A DNA stretch of 64,000 nt, from the NCBI GenBank assembly GCA_028279405.1, contig JANQNU010000036.1, positions 124,001-188,000 on the forward strand, given 5' to 3'. This stretch comes from Phycisphaerae bacterium (GTDB taxonomy: Bacteria > Planctomycetota > Phycisphaerae > UBA1845 > Fen-1342). This document shows, piece after piece, positions 24,464 to 32,744 of this stretch. The notes under the pieces are model-generated. The model was not told the origin of the DNA, did not search any database, and worked only from the letters and a program-made list of their open reading frames with translations. The first letter of the stretch is position 1. Every line of letters begins with the position of its first letter. A program made the position numbers and the translations under genes.

Positions 24464-27283
24464 TCACTCCACGCGGTCGGCGGGCAGCAGCACGTACGCC
24501 ACGCCGCCGGTGGCCTGGAGCCAGACGCGGTCGAGATCCTCGCGGTAATAGGTCAGCCGACCGTCCTTTGGTGGGGCGACGGCGGGGTCGTTCACGAGCA
24601 CGTTTCCAGCAGCGTCGAAGCCGGTGATCACCAGCAGGTGGCCTGCGGTCTTCTTGTAAGGGGCGTTTCGTAGCATTCCTTCTTGTGGCGCGCGGATCGA
24701 AATGATCAACGGCTGGCCCTTGTGGATCATGGTGGCGACGTCGTCCCAGTTCGAGAAGCGCGTCAGGTAACCGGGCACGCCGAAGGAGTAGGCGGCTTGA
24801 ACGCAGCGCGGCCAGTTTCCGTAGATGTCATGAGTTGCATCGTAGGCGCGCTGCGCGACCGTTTCGGTTGGTTGACGGACGCCGCGAAATTCCATGACCA
24901 TTGCCACTGAAGTCGGACTGCAGATCCGTCCTGCGATGTCCGCCGATGCACTGCGCTGGCTGCGGAATGGTACGGGCAGGCGGCGCGGCACGACGTCGCG
25001 CGGCACGGCGTTCTGTGGCGCGGATTCGGACGGGCCGCAATCAGGGATTCCGAGTGTGTCGCTCGTGCATGTAGTGATGCGTCGGATCGCGATCGTGACG
25101 GGTTCGGGCGCGTTCGACCAGCCGAGGACTCGGTATTGCAGCCGATCGAGAAGCTGTTCGGACCGGAAATAGTCGACATCGATCTTACCGAGGTCGGACG
25201 CAACCGTCGGCATTGTCTCGGAGGGCACATTGCCCCAATCGCCGACACGCATCCAAGGGGACCAGATATCGTCGTTTACGCGCCCGACGCGCAGCTCGAT
25301 CGCTGCACCGGCACCGGCCGGAACGTCGAGATTCCATGACAGCAACGCCTCGTTGAACGCGCGTTTCGGTTTGAGGATTGGTCCTGGCGTCACCGTTTCA
25401 CGTTTCGCGGTGATCTGCGATCCGGTTTCCGCGACGATCAACTCGTGGCGCGCCGGGGCGGGCTTGGATTCCGGACAGAGGAAGTCGTCGAGATCGGCGG
25501 CCATGCGTTCGAGGTACTCCTGTCCGCGGGGATGGTGGGTCGCGCCGGCCAGCAGATACACGTGGTCTCCGTGGCGCACGCGGGCCGTGTCGAGGTGCCA
25601 GTTCTCCCACAAGCCACTCTTGCGGATGATGGTCAGATCCCGTCCGTTCAGTCCGCGGACGAACTTGGTGTTGTGGAAGTCCAGGTCGGGTGCGCGAAAA
25701 ATCTGGCGAAGTTTCGCGGAAACGCGCGGATTGACGAGCTTGCCCTGTTCCATGAGCAGGTAGTAGCGCAGGCACTGACGAACGGTGACGGCGTGCGAGT
25801 GGTCCCCGACCGGGTCGCCGACGCGCGGCGTGTCAAGGCCGTAGTGCTTGCCGCACCAGAGCCCGCCGCCGGTATCTTCGTCATAGAGACCATACTTGTC
25901 GTCGCGCACCATTTTCTGCAGGAAATCGAGTCCGACGATCTGGCTGTACTTGGCTGCCAGCTCGTTGTCGGAGCGTTTGATAACCTGCATCAGCTCCAGT
26001 TCGGTCTGCGCGTCGAGCGTTTGGAGCCGCTGGAGATCCTGTTGGAAATAGCCGGCCACGATGCAGATTTTCGGTACGCTGGCACCGTAGAAGACCGCGT
26101 CCGGCCGCAGGGCGGCGTAGCGCAGTTGTGTGAGATCGAGTACGGCAAAGGCGCGGTGCTTTTCGTCCATCGTCAGTGCGGCGCGGGCGCGTCCGTCGGC
26201 CTTCTCCATCGCCAGTCGCAGGGCGTCGTCTTGCGCGGCGTCGGCGGGCAAGCGGAACGACTGCAGTTGCATGGCGTGCGACCAGTCCCGGGGGAAGCCC
26301 GGCTCGTGCAGCGGCCAAGCGGTGATTTCCTTCGCAAGCGACTTGGGGTTCATCCGCGTGGCCCGTGGTTCCCTCCGGGCGCGCGCCATGCGCACCTCGG
26401 CGTCCGGTCGCAGGCGCAGGATTTTGATTCCGACGCAGCGCTTGTCGGACTCGAGGTAGTCGATGAGCGGCTCTTCGCGGACTGTCGGTCTTGCCGAGTG
26501 AAGAAAGTTGACCGAGTCGCCATGCGCGATCAGGCCGGTGTGACCGCACCATTGTGCGTCGCTATCGCCGCGAACGATGTTGACGAAGTCGGCGTCTTGC
26601 AGCTCGTCGAGGATCTCGGGCACGCGCTGCTTGGGAACATAGCTGTCGCTGATGGGTTCATCGGGCACATCCTGACCGATGCCGAATCGTGCAAAGAACC
26701 GCGCCCGGCGTAAGGTCTGCGTGAGCGGGACGTGCACCTGGCCGTTACCGAGTCGGGTCGTGATATCCTCGAAAAGGAAGTCGTTGTTGCGGTTCCACTC
26801 CGCGACGGTGTAGTGATTGCGCGTGAGCATCCCGATCTGCCCATCGCGGTAGCGGATGCGCTGCAGGTTGGCAAGGAACTCCCACCAGTCGTCCGCCATT
26901 GCCATGGCATACATATGTTCGGCGTGTGTCAGACAGTCGCTGCGCGTGAGGCAGTAGAGTGGATCGGGATCGTGCCCTTCGAACGGGAATTCTCCGAGTA
27001 AGTAGATCTCATAGGGCTGGCCGATGTTCTTGCGCGCCAGGTGCACGATTCGGCGTTTGACATCGCGCTCACGGGCGTGCAAGGACCGAAGGTAGCGATC
27101 CACCTCGGCTTCGCTGAAGGTGTACAGTGGTCGCGCCTCCAGCGGACGGCTGTCCGCCGTCTGTGCAACCCGTTCGGGGAGGTGCGGCGCCTCCGAGGTC
27201 GACGTCTCTCGCCGACCGGATGCGCAACCCACCAGCGCGGCCATTCCCAGACCGACGATCATCCACGCCCGACGATGGACCAT
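24464..27283 (-). CDS. Lipoprotein fusing DUF1460, class A beta-lactamase-like and C39-like peptidase modules
   Basis: 939-aa probable cell-wall-acting lipoprotein. ATG 27283 follows AAGGAG by 7 bases and opens a lipoprotein leader ending LVGCAS. Module 1 (about residues 60-320) resembles DUF1460 NlpC/P60-type amidases: Cys117 in SDCLTHAEH and His248 in CGHTGLI. Module 2 (about 360-610) has all three serine beta-lactamase/PBP motifs: SVPK (Ser402, Lys405), SDN (438-440) and KSG (555-557). Module 3 (about 765-935) resembles C39-like cysteine peptidases: Cys788 in RICSPTSVAM, His882 in AGHLLVITGF, then NDPA. All catalytic residues appear intact. A Pro/Gly-rich beta region separates modules 2 and 3. 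Peptidoglycan stem peptides are the likely substrate, by inference. Confidence 0.85.
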   Translation of the reverse strand: MVHRRAWMIVGLGMAALVGCASGRRETSTSEAPHLPERVAQTADSRPLEARPLYTFSEAEVDRYLRSLHARERDVKRRIVHLARKNIGQPYEIYLLGEFPFEGHDPDPLYCLTRSDCLTHAEHMYAMAMADDWWEFLANLQRIRYRDGQIGMLTRNHYTVAEWNRNNDFLFEDITTRLGNGQVHVPLTQTLRRARFFARFGIGQDVPDEPISDSYVPKQRVPEILDELQDADFVNIVRGDSDAQWCGHTGLIAHGDSVNFLHSARPTVREEPLIDYLESDKRCVGIKILRLRPDAEVRMARARREPRATRMNPKSLAKEITAWPLHEPGFPRDWSHAMQLQSFRLPADAAQDDALRLAMEKADGRARAALTMDEKHRAFAVLDLTQLRYAALRPDAVFYGASVPKICIVAGYFQQDLQRLQTLDAQTELELMQVIKRSDNELAAKYSQIVGLDFLQKMVRDDKYGLYDEDTGGGLWCGKHYGLDTPRVGDPVGDHSHAVTVRQCLRYYLLMEQGKLVNPRVSAKLRQIFRAPDLDFHNTKFVRGLNGRDLTIIRKSGLWENWHLDTARVRHGDHVYLLAGATHHPRGQEYLERMAADLDDFLCPESKPAPARHELIVAETGSQITAKRETVTPGPILKPKRAFNEALLSWNLDVPAGAGAAIELRVGRVNDDIWSPWMRVGDWGNVPSETMPTVASDLGKIDVDYFRSEQLLDRLQYRVLGWSNAPEPVTIAIRRITTCTSDTLGIPDCGPSESAPQNAVPRDVVPRRLPVPFRSQRSASADIAGRICSPTSVAMVMEFRGVRQPTETVAQRAYDATHDIYGNWPRCVQAAYSFGVPGYLTRFSNWDDVATMIHKGQPLIISIRAPQEGMLRNAPYKKTAGHLLVITGFDAAGNVLVNDPAVAPPKDGRLTYYREDLDRVWLQATGGVAYVLLPADRVE

Positions 27284-27318
27284 CTCGTGCTCCTTGGATC
27301 CGCGGGTATCCTTGGCAG

Positions 27319-27334
27319 GTCGGCGATCGCCGAC
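27319..27334. promoter_or_regulatory. 16-bp perfect palindrome in a divergent promoter region, possible operator
   Basis: GTCGGCGATCGCCGAC lies midway in the 101-base gap between the divergent three-hydrolase lipoprotein and topoisomerase VI A genes. A smaller palindrome, CGGAT-GGT-ATCCG, follows at 27352-27364. TTGGCA (27313-27318) and TACGCT (27336-27341) flank the large palindrome at promoter-like 17-base spacing on the plus strand. The binding protein is unknown. Confidence 0.45.
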
Positions 27335-27384
27335 TACGCTTGCCATGATAACGGATGGTATCCGCCGCTTGCAGGAGGCAAACC

Positions 27385-28638
27385 GTGGCGAAATCGGCAC
27401 GTAAGACGACCAAGAAGCCAGCTTCTCGAAAGCCAGCGACCAACGGCAAGGCGACGTCCGCCAAGACCGGGCGCTCCGCGTCCGGCAAATCCAGTGCGGC
27501 GAGACGAAAGGTCGACCGGGTGGCCGCAGGTCGGCGAATCACGGATATGGCCTCATCGATCGCGGGGCTGGTCGACGGCGAGAGCGATCCGTTCATCGAA
27601 ATCCCCTCGCGCACGCTTAGCAACGTGCAGTTCAACGAGAAGCGCGGCATCATCGAGCTGCTCGACGGCAAACAGAAGCGATTCTTCTTCAGCCTGCTCG
27701 GTCGGCGAAAAGGTGAGGGCAGCCAGGCAAAGAAGTTCATGCAGACCGTCCGCGTCGCCGAGGTATGCAAGCGGCTGATCGACGCGACGGATTCCACCAG
27801 CATCCGTGATCTCTTCTACAACCTCAAGATGCCGATCAAGACGCTCGATGGCAAGCCGGCCAAGGAGCTGATCTTCAACGAGCAGGCCGAGTCCGACCCG
27901 GTGATCGAGGACGTCGAGGTGACCGTCAATGCGCTCCGCGAAGAGCTGGGCGTGCACGCGGAGCCGAAAGGCGCGATGGTCGGGCCGATGACGATCGTCG
28001 ACGATGGCGACACCATCGACCTGACCACCATGGGCTCCGGCGGATGGCAGGTACCGAGCATCGTCGAGCCCAAGGTGATCCAGTTCAAGAAGTGCAGCGC
28101 CAAGTTCATCCTGCTGATCGAGAAGGGTGCGGTCTGGCAGCGCTTCAACAAGGACCGCTTCTGGCAGAAGCACAAGTGCATGATCATCCACGGCGGGGGC
28201 CAGCCGCCGCGCGGCGTGCGGCGATTGTGCTATCGGATGCACGCCGAACTGAAGCTGCCGTTGTATGTGCTCGTGGATAATGACCCGTGGGGTTACTACA
28301 TCTACAGCGTCATCAAGCAGGGCTCGATCAATCTTGCGTTCGAGAGCCAGCGGATGGCGATCCCCGCGGCGCGTTTCGTCGGCATGAGCAGCTTCGATGC
28401 GATGGAATTCGACATTCCGGCGCACGTGCCGATGCCGCTGACCGATGAGGATCGTCGACGGGCACGCGAGATCCGCAACTACCCCTGGTTCCAAAGCCGC
28501 GCCTGGCAGCGCGAGATCAAGCGAATGGAATCGCTCGGCGTAAAGCTCGAGTTGGAAGCACTCAGCAACAAACACTTCAGCTTCATCACCGAAGAGTACC
28601 TGCCGCGCAAGCTCAAGAGCCGCAAGTGGCTGGACTGA
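27385..28638 (+). CDS. top6A: DNA topoisomerase VI subunit A (Spo11/Top6A family)
   Basis: Catalytic DNA-cleaving subunit of a type IIB topoisomerase. GTG 27385 is chosen because AGGAGG (27373-27378) lies 6 bases upstream. The 417-aa protein opens with ~55 Lys/Arg/Ala/Ser-rich residues, then a winged-helix CAP domain with catalytic Tyr145 in SIRDLFYNLK, and a Toprim domain with Glu246 (LIEKGAVWQRF), IHGGGQPPRG and the LVDNDPWG metal site (Asp298, Asp300). Spacing and motifs fit archaeal Top6A. Bacterial topo VI is uncommon and normally needs a GHKL ATPase subunit B, which is not seen in this window. The basic N-tail is an extension relative to the core fold and may aid DNA binding. Confidence 0.9.
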   Translation: MAKSARKTTKKPASRKPATNGKATSAKTGRSASGKSSAARRKVDRVAAGRRITDMASSIAGLVDGESDPFIEIPSRTLSNVQFNEKRGIIELLDGKQKRFFFSLLGRRKGEGSQAKKFMQTVRVAEVCKRLIDATDSTSIRDLFYNLKMPIKTLDGKPAKELIFNEQAESDPVIEDVEVTVNALREELGVHAEPKGAMVGPMTIVDDGDTIDLTTMGSGGWQVPSIVEPKVIQFKKCSAKFILLIEKGAVWQRFNKDRFWQKHKCMIIHGGGQPPRGVRRLCYRMHAELKLPLYVLVDNDPWGYYIYSVIKQGSINLAFESQRMAIPAARFVGMSSFDAMEFDIPAHVPMPLTDEDRRRAREIRNYPWFQSRAWQREIKRMESLGVKLELEALSNKHFSFITEEYLPRKLKSRKWLD

Positions 28639-28653
28639 CGCGTAGCGAGCGCC

Positions 28654-29382
28654 TCACAACTGCGTCGTGCGCTGCGGGTCGGCAATGGCGTACATCCGAT
28701 GGTTGAGCTGCGACAGGATCGCGAGCAGCATGCCGAGGGTAGCAGTAATCATCGCCGCGCCGAGTGCGATGGAGCAAAGCAGACCGCCGTCGGTCCCGCG
28801 CGGAATGGTCGTGCTCCAGATCACCGCGCTGATCAGCCAGGCGAAGTAGCCCCACCAGCACCACGCGACAAATCGGGACTGCCGCGCCGCACGGAAGAGG
28901 TGCATTCGCTGCAGCGTATGACGCAAGAGCGAGAAGTAGCTTCCCAGCAGAACACTGAGGATATGCGCTACGACCGTGATAGTGATTCCGGGATTGGATG
29001 TCGCAAGGCAGACACCTAGCCCCAGCACGAAACCGGCGCCCAGGATCCAAACGAGCCGCCGACGCAGCGTCCTATCATGAAGTGAGCGGACGCCGCCGAT
29101 CAGACCTACCGGGACTGTAATCAGTAGCGGCAGGACGAGGCACCCAACCGCCGTACTCATTGTCAACCCGACGAACAGGGTCGACAGTCCATGGGCGACT
29201 ACCTCAACCACTCGGCGGTCATTCCCGCAAGCAACACGTAGCGATTGTTCGATGGACGCACCGCACTCCGGGCAGTTGCCATCGAGTGGCAGACCACGCA
29301 ACGAGTATCCGCACTTGTCGCACAACAATGTCACAGGTGTTGCGCGAGCTGCCAGCTGAAGTTGATGAAGCGCCGCTCTCAT
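28654..29382 (-). CDS. Zinc-ribbon multi-spanning membrane protein
   Basis: 242-aa protein; ATG 29382 follows GGGGA by 5 bases, while an upstream TTG at 29406 is less likely. About residues 20-45 form a zinc ribbon (CDKCGYSLRGL then CPECGAS). Five to six hydrophobic segments follow from residue ~65 to ~230. The layout matches the 5772-6245 protein and a common planctomycete type. It converges on the topoisomerase VI A gene with 15 bases between. No function is known to me. Confidence 0.68.
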   Translation of the reverse strand: MRAALHQLQLAARATPVTLLCDKCGYSLRGLPLDGNCPECGASIEQSLRVACGNDRRVVEVVAHGLSTLFVGLTMSTAVGCLVLPLLITVPVGLIGGVRSLHDRTLRRRLVWILGAGFVLGLGVCLATSNPGITITVVAHILSVLLGSYFSLLRHTLQRMHLFRAARQSRFVAWCWWGYFAWLISAVIWSTTIPRGTDGGLLCSIALGAAMITATLGMLLAILSQLNHRMYAIADPQRTTQL

Positions 29383-29875
29383 GAACGTCCCCGTCACGGA
29401 CCCCAACCCATCTTAGGCCGAATGTGAAGCGCGTCGCAGGAATGAAAGATGAATAATAGTCAGCAACGGTAGGGTGCGTTCCTTCAAGGAACGCACCACT
29501 GGTGCCTCAGCTCATGCTGTGGCGGGGCCGGCGTCTCGTCGGTCATTGACCTGTCGCTTGCGCTCCGGGCTCATTTTTGGGATCCACACGACTTTCTCAG
29601 GTCACGACTACCCGATACCGACATGCGAGCCGCGAGCGCGAGCGAGCGGTCCCAGAACCCGTCGCTTGCGCTCCGGGCTCGTTGTGTTGAGCAGTCCGGT
29701 TTGCGCCGTGGCCCCTGGCGTTGACACAGGCCTTGCAGAGGGAGCTTGCTCCCCACTCGCTCGCGCTCGCGGATCGTTGTGGTCCGTGCATCGGTGCATG
29801 ACAGGCAGGGTCCCGCTCCCCCAGCTCGTTGGGGCACCTCGCATAAGGTGGCCCACTTCGTCTATCGACCGGACG
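29383..29875. repeat. Repeat-rich intergenic region
   Basis: 493 bases without a convincing gene. It holds a perfect palindrome at 29473-29497 (arms GGTGCGTTCC / GGAACGCACC, loop TTCAA). It also holds four copies, in alternating orientation, of a roughly 25-bp GC-rich unit related to GACCGCTCGCTTGCGCTCGC: 29548-29573, 29626-29651 (inverted), 29656-29681 and about 29752-29775. The same unit occurs at 48832-48907 and 53981-54056. Confidence 0.7.
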
Positions 29876-31528
29876 TCACGCGCCGCGTTGCAGCGCCGCT
29901 GCGATCTGGAGTCCCACGAGCCGCTCTTCGTCGACGACTTCATCCGGCCCGGCGAGAAGCAGTTCCCAGCGGTAGGTGTGGTACCGGGCGCGCGCCACGA
30001 CGGTCGCCGACGGGCAGATGATGCGGCAGTTCTCGATGACGCGCCGGACGGCCAGCGGGTCGGGAATCGTGATTGCGACGGCAGCGACTTCGCTGAGCTT
30101 GGCATGCTCGAGAACGTTGAGGTGTGTCGCGTCACCAATGGCGGTAGCCAGCCCGTACTGACGCGCGACGTCGACATTCTTCTTGTTGAGGTCCATCACG
30201 AGAATGCTGTCGGCCAAGCGGTCATAGAGCGTCTCGGCCACGGCCTGGCCGGCGGGCCCGAAACCGACGATCAGCACTCGCGCCGCCGGTCGGTCGGGAC
30301 GGTCCGGATCATCGCGCTCGGTGCCGGCGGTGTCGGGCGGCGCCGGTCGCGCAGGGCTCGTTTCAGCCGCGACCGCCTTGCGCGACGCGTATGCGATGAG
30401 CAGCGGAGTCATGAAGAGCGTCACGATCGTGGCCGGTGCGATCGCAGCGAAGATGTCCCCGTTCGCGGCGTTTCCCGTCTCTTTTACGGCCTCGGAGAGT
30501 ACGAAGGAGAACTCGCCCACCTGCGCCAAGCAGAGCCCGGTCGCCCAGGCCGGTCCGTTCGAGAGGCCCAGCCCGCGCAGCAGTCCCCAGATCACCAGCG
30601 ACTTGACCAACAGGATCAGCGCGACCACTCCCGCGACCAGCGTGGCGTTCTCGACGGCCCACTGCGGGTTGGCCAGCATGCCGATCGATGCAAAGAAGAG
30701 CGTCACCAGCAATGTGCGCAGGCCGGCAATGTCCGAGCGTACCTGATTCGCGAATGGCGACGCGCCCAACAGCGCCCCGGCCACGAACGCGCCCATGGCC
30801 GGCGAAAGCCCCGCCGCATGCGCGGCGTACGCGGACCCGAGAGCGAGCAGCACCGCCATGATCACCGGCAGCTCGCGATTCCGGGCCCATTGTTCCAGTT
30901 GAAGCAGCCGAGGGGCCAGGTGATTGAGGATGACATAGAGCAGTACGACCAGCACCAGTCCGCCGATCGCCGTCCGGGCCATGAGCGTCAGCGTCGATCC
31001 GAGCCCTTCGCCCGCGTTGAGGACCACGACCAGCAACAGTAGCGGGATGACAGCGACGTCCTGGACGAGCAGCACGCCAAGCGAGTAGCGGCCGTACAGA
31101 CTGTCGAGCGCGGCGCGGTCCTGCAGGACCCGTAGCACGCAGGCCGTGCTGGAGAGCGCGACCATCGAGCCGATCGAGAACGCTGCGATCCAGCCGTGGC
31201 CGAAGGGAAGCAACAGCAGCATCACCAGCCCGATCGTCACACTGATCTGCAGCACTCCGCCGAGCAGCGGACCGCGGCCGAGCTGCAGCAACCGTCGAAA
31301 CGAGAACTCGAGCCCGATCGTGAACAACAGCAGGGCCACGCCCAACTCGGCGATCACGGGGATGTGCTCGGCCTCACGCACGAAACCAAGGACGTGCGGG
31401 CCGATCAGTGTCCCGGCGAGCAAATATCCGAGGATGGCGCTCTGCTGCAGCCGCTCGGCGATCGTGCCGAGCACGAGCGCAGAAGCGAGAATGATCAGCA
31501 GGTCCTGCAAGATCTCCCAGGCGGGCAT
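29876..31528 (-). CDS. CPA2-family cation:proton antiporter (KefB/YbaL-like) with TrkA-N domain
   Basis: 550-aa membrane antiporter, probably exchanging K+ or Na+ for protons. ATG 31528 lies 4 bases after GGGAG; a GTG directly before it is also possible. Residues ~1-390 form 12 or so membrane helices with family stretches GYLLAGTLIGPHVLGF, LFTIGLEFS, SSTACVLRVLQD and LVQDVAVIPLLLL (conserved Gln-Asp). After a Pro/Arg-rich linker, residues ~425-540 form a Rossmann TrkA-N domain (VLIVGFGPAGQAVAETLYDR) that should bind NAD(H) or nucleotide and gate transport. A TrkA-C domain is absent or only hinted at by the last ~20 residues. Confidence 0.9.
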   Translation of the reverse strand: MPAWEILQDLLIILASALVLGTIAERLQQSAILGYLLAGTLIGPHVLGFVREAEHIPVIAELGVALLLFTIGLEFSFRRLLQLGRGPLLGGVLQISVTIGLVMLLLLPFGHGWIAAFSIGSMVALSSTACVLRVLQDRAALDSLYGRYSLGVLLVQDVAVIPLLLLVVVLNAGEGLGSTLTLMARTAIGGLVLVVLLYVILNHLAPRLLQLEQWARNRELPVIMAVLLALGSAYAAHAAGLSPAMGAFVAGALLGASPFANQVRSDIAGLRTLLVTLFFASIGMLANPQWAVENATLVAGVVALILLVKSLVIWGLLRGLGLSNGPAWATGLCLAQVGEFSFVLSEAVKETGNAANGDIFAAIAPATIVTLFMTPLLIAYASRKAVAAETSPARPAPPDTAGTERDDPDRPDRPAARVLIVGFGPAGQAVAETLYDRLADSILVMDLNKKNVDVARQYGLATAIGDATHLNVLEHAKLSEVAAVAITIPDPLAVRRVIENCRIICPSATVVARARYHTYRWELLLAGPDEVVDEERLVGLQIAAALQRGA

Positions 31529-31804
31529 CACGCTCCCTCGCTTGCCACCAAGATGGGCGGAGTCACATCGACCGCCACGCGCGGTGCATCAATCCACGGC
31601 CGACGACCGATCGTAGAGCGGATCGATTCACGCCTAACGTCCGGGTGCCGACAACCGCGCCAACGGCCGGCATGGATCGGCTCCAGCGGTGGTCCTACCC
31701 GGCTGCGAGCCGCATCCTTGAACGATGGCATGATTCTCGTAGCCAGCGTCCATGAATACAAGCGCAACCCACGTGCTGTTATGATCGAGCCTGTGAGTTG
31801 CTCG

Positions 31805-32728
31805 ATGACGGAGGCCAGTCCAATCCAGACAATTGCGGTTAGCGGCACGTCAGGCCTGGTGGGCGCGCGCCTCGTTCACGCACTGTGCGACGCAGGGCAC
31901 GGTGTGCGTCGACTGGTCCGCTCACGCGCGACAACCGCGGCCGACGATGTCTACTGGAATCCTGCCGACGGTGTGATCGATCGCGAGAAGCTGAGCGGCT
32001 GCCAGGCGGTCGTTCACCTGGCGGGGACATCGATTGCCGGCCGGTGGACCGACGTTCGCAAGCGGGAGATCCGTGAAAGCCGCGTGAAAGGGACCGACCT
32101 GTTGGCGCGCACCATTGCCGGGTTGCCCGATCGGCCAGCAGTGCTGATTTCGGCCTCGGCGGTCGGATACTACGGCGATCGCGCCGACGAATGGCTGACC
32201 GAAGCGAGTGCACCCGGGAACGGGTTCCTGGCCGAGGTCGCCCGGGAATGGGAGTCTGCGACGCAGCCCGCGATTGATGCCGGCATTCGGACCGTGCAGT
32301 TGCGGCTGGGGGTCGTGCTATCGCGGGCCGGCGGTGCAATCCGTCAAATGCTGACGCCGTTCCGGCTCGGTCTCGGCGGCGTTGTCGGTTCCGGGGATCA
32401 ATACCTGAGTTGGATTGCGCTGACCGACGTCGTGCGATTGATCCAGTGGCTGCTGGCTGCGACCGACATTTCCGGCCCAGTTAACGCCGTTGCACCGGAA
32501 CCGGTCACGAATCGCGTCTTTACGAAGACGCTCGGCGCCGTCCTCGGACGTCCAACGTTCGTCCCGCTGCCCGCGGTCGCCGTCGGCGCATTGTTGGGTG
32601 AGATGGGGCGTGCGACATTGCTGGCCAGTAGCCGCGTCAAACCCGCACGACTGCTGCAAACTTCGTTCGAATTCGCCTACCCTAGACTCGAGTCGGCGTT
32701 GCGACACGCCTTGGCCGAGCCCGATTGA
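31805..32728 (+). CDS. TIGR01777-family NAD-dependent epimerase/dehydratase-like protein
   Basis: 307-aa extended short-chain dehydrogenase-like protein (YfcH/SDR39U1 type) of unknown substrate. Its N-terminal nucleotide motif reads SGTSGLVGARL, and it shows the family markers VVHLAG, ISASAVGYYGD, RLGVVLS and DQYLSWIALTDVV. ATG 31805 is used; an upstream in-frame ATG at 31781 would add eight residues. It ends 16 bases before the GH20-like gene, so the two are probably co-transcribed. Divergent from the antiporter gene across about 276 bases. Confidence 0.86.
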   Translation: MTEASPIQTIAVSGTSGLVGARLVHALCDAGHGVRRLVRSRATTAADDVYWNPADGVIDREKLSGCQAVVHLAGTSIAGRWTDVRKREIRESRVKGTDLLARTIAGLPDRPAVLISASAVGYYGDRADEWLTEASAPGNGFLAEVAREWESATQPAIDAGIRTVQLRLGVVLSRAGGAIRQMLTPFRLGLGGVVGSGDQYLSWIALTDVVRLIQWLLAATDISGPVNAVAPEPVTNRVFTKTLGAVLGRPTFVPLPAVAVGALLGEMGRATLLASSRVKPARLLQTSFEFAYPRLESALRHALAEPD

Positions 32729-32744
32729 GCGAGAAGGTTCCGAA

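Noticed and set aside
25445-26713. 422-codon plus-strand frame opposite the three-hydrolase lipoprotein
   Set aside because: The opposite strand carries three sets of catalytic motifs; this frame has no motif or start signal.
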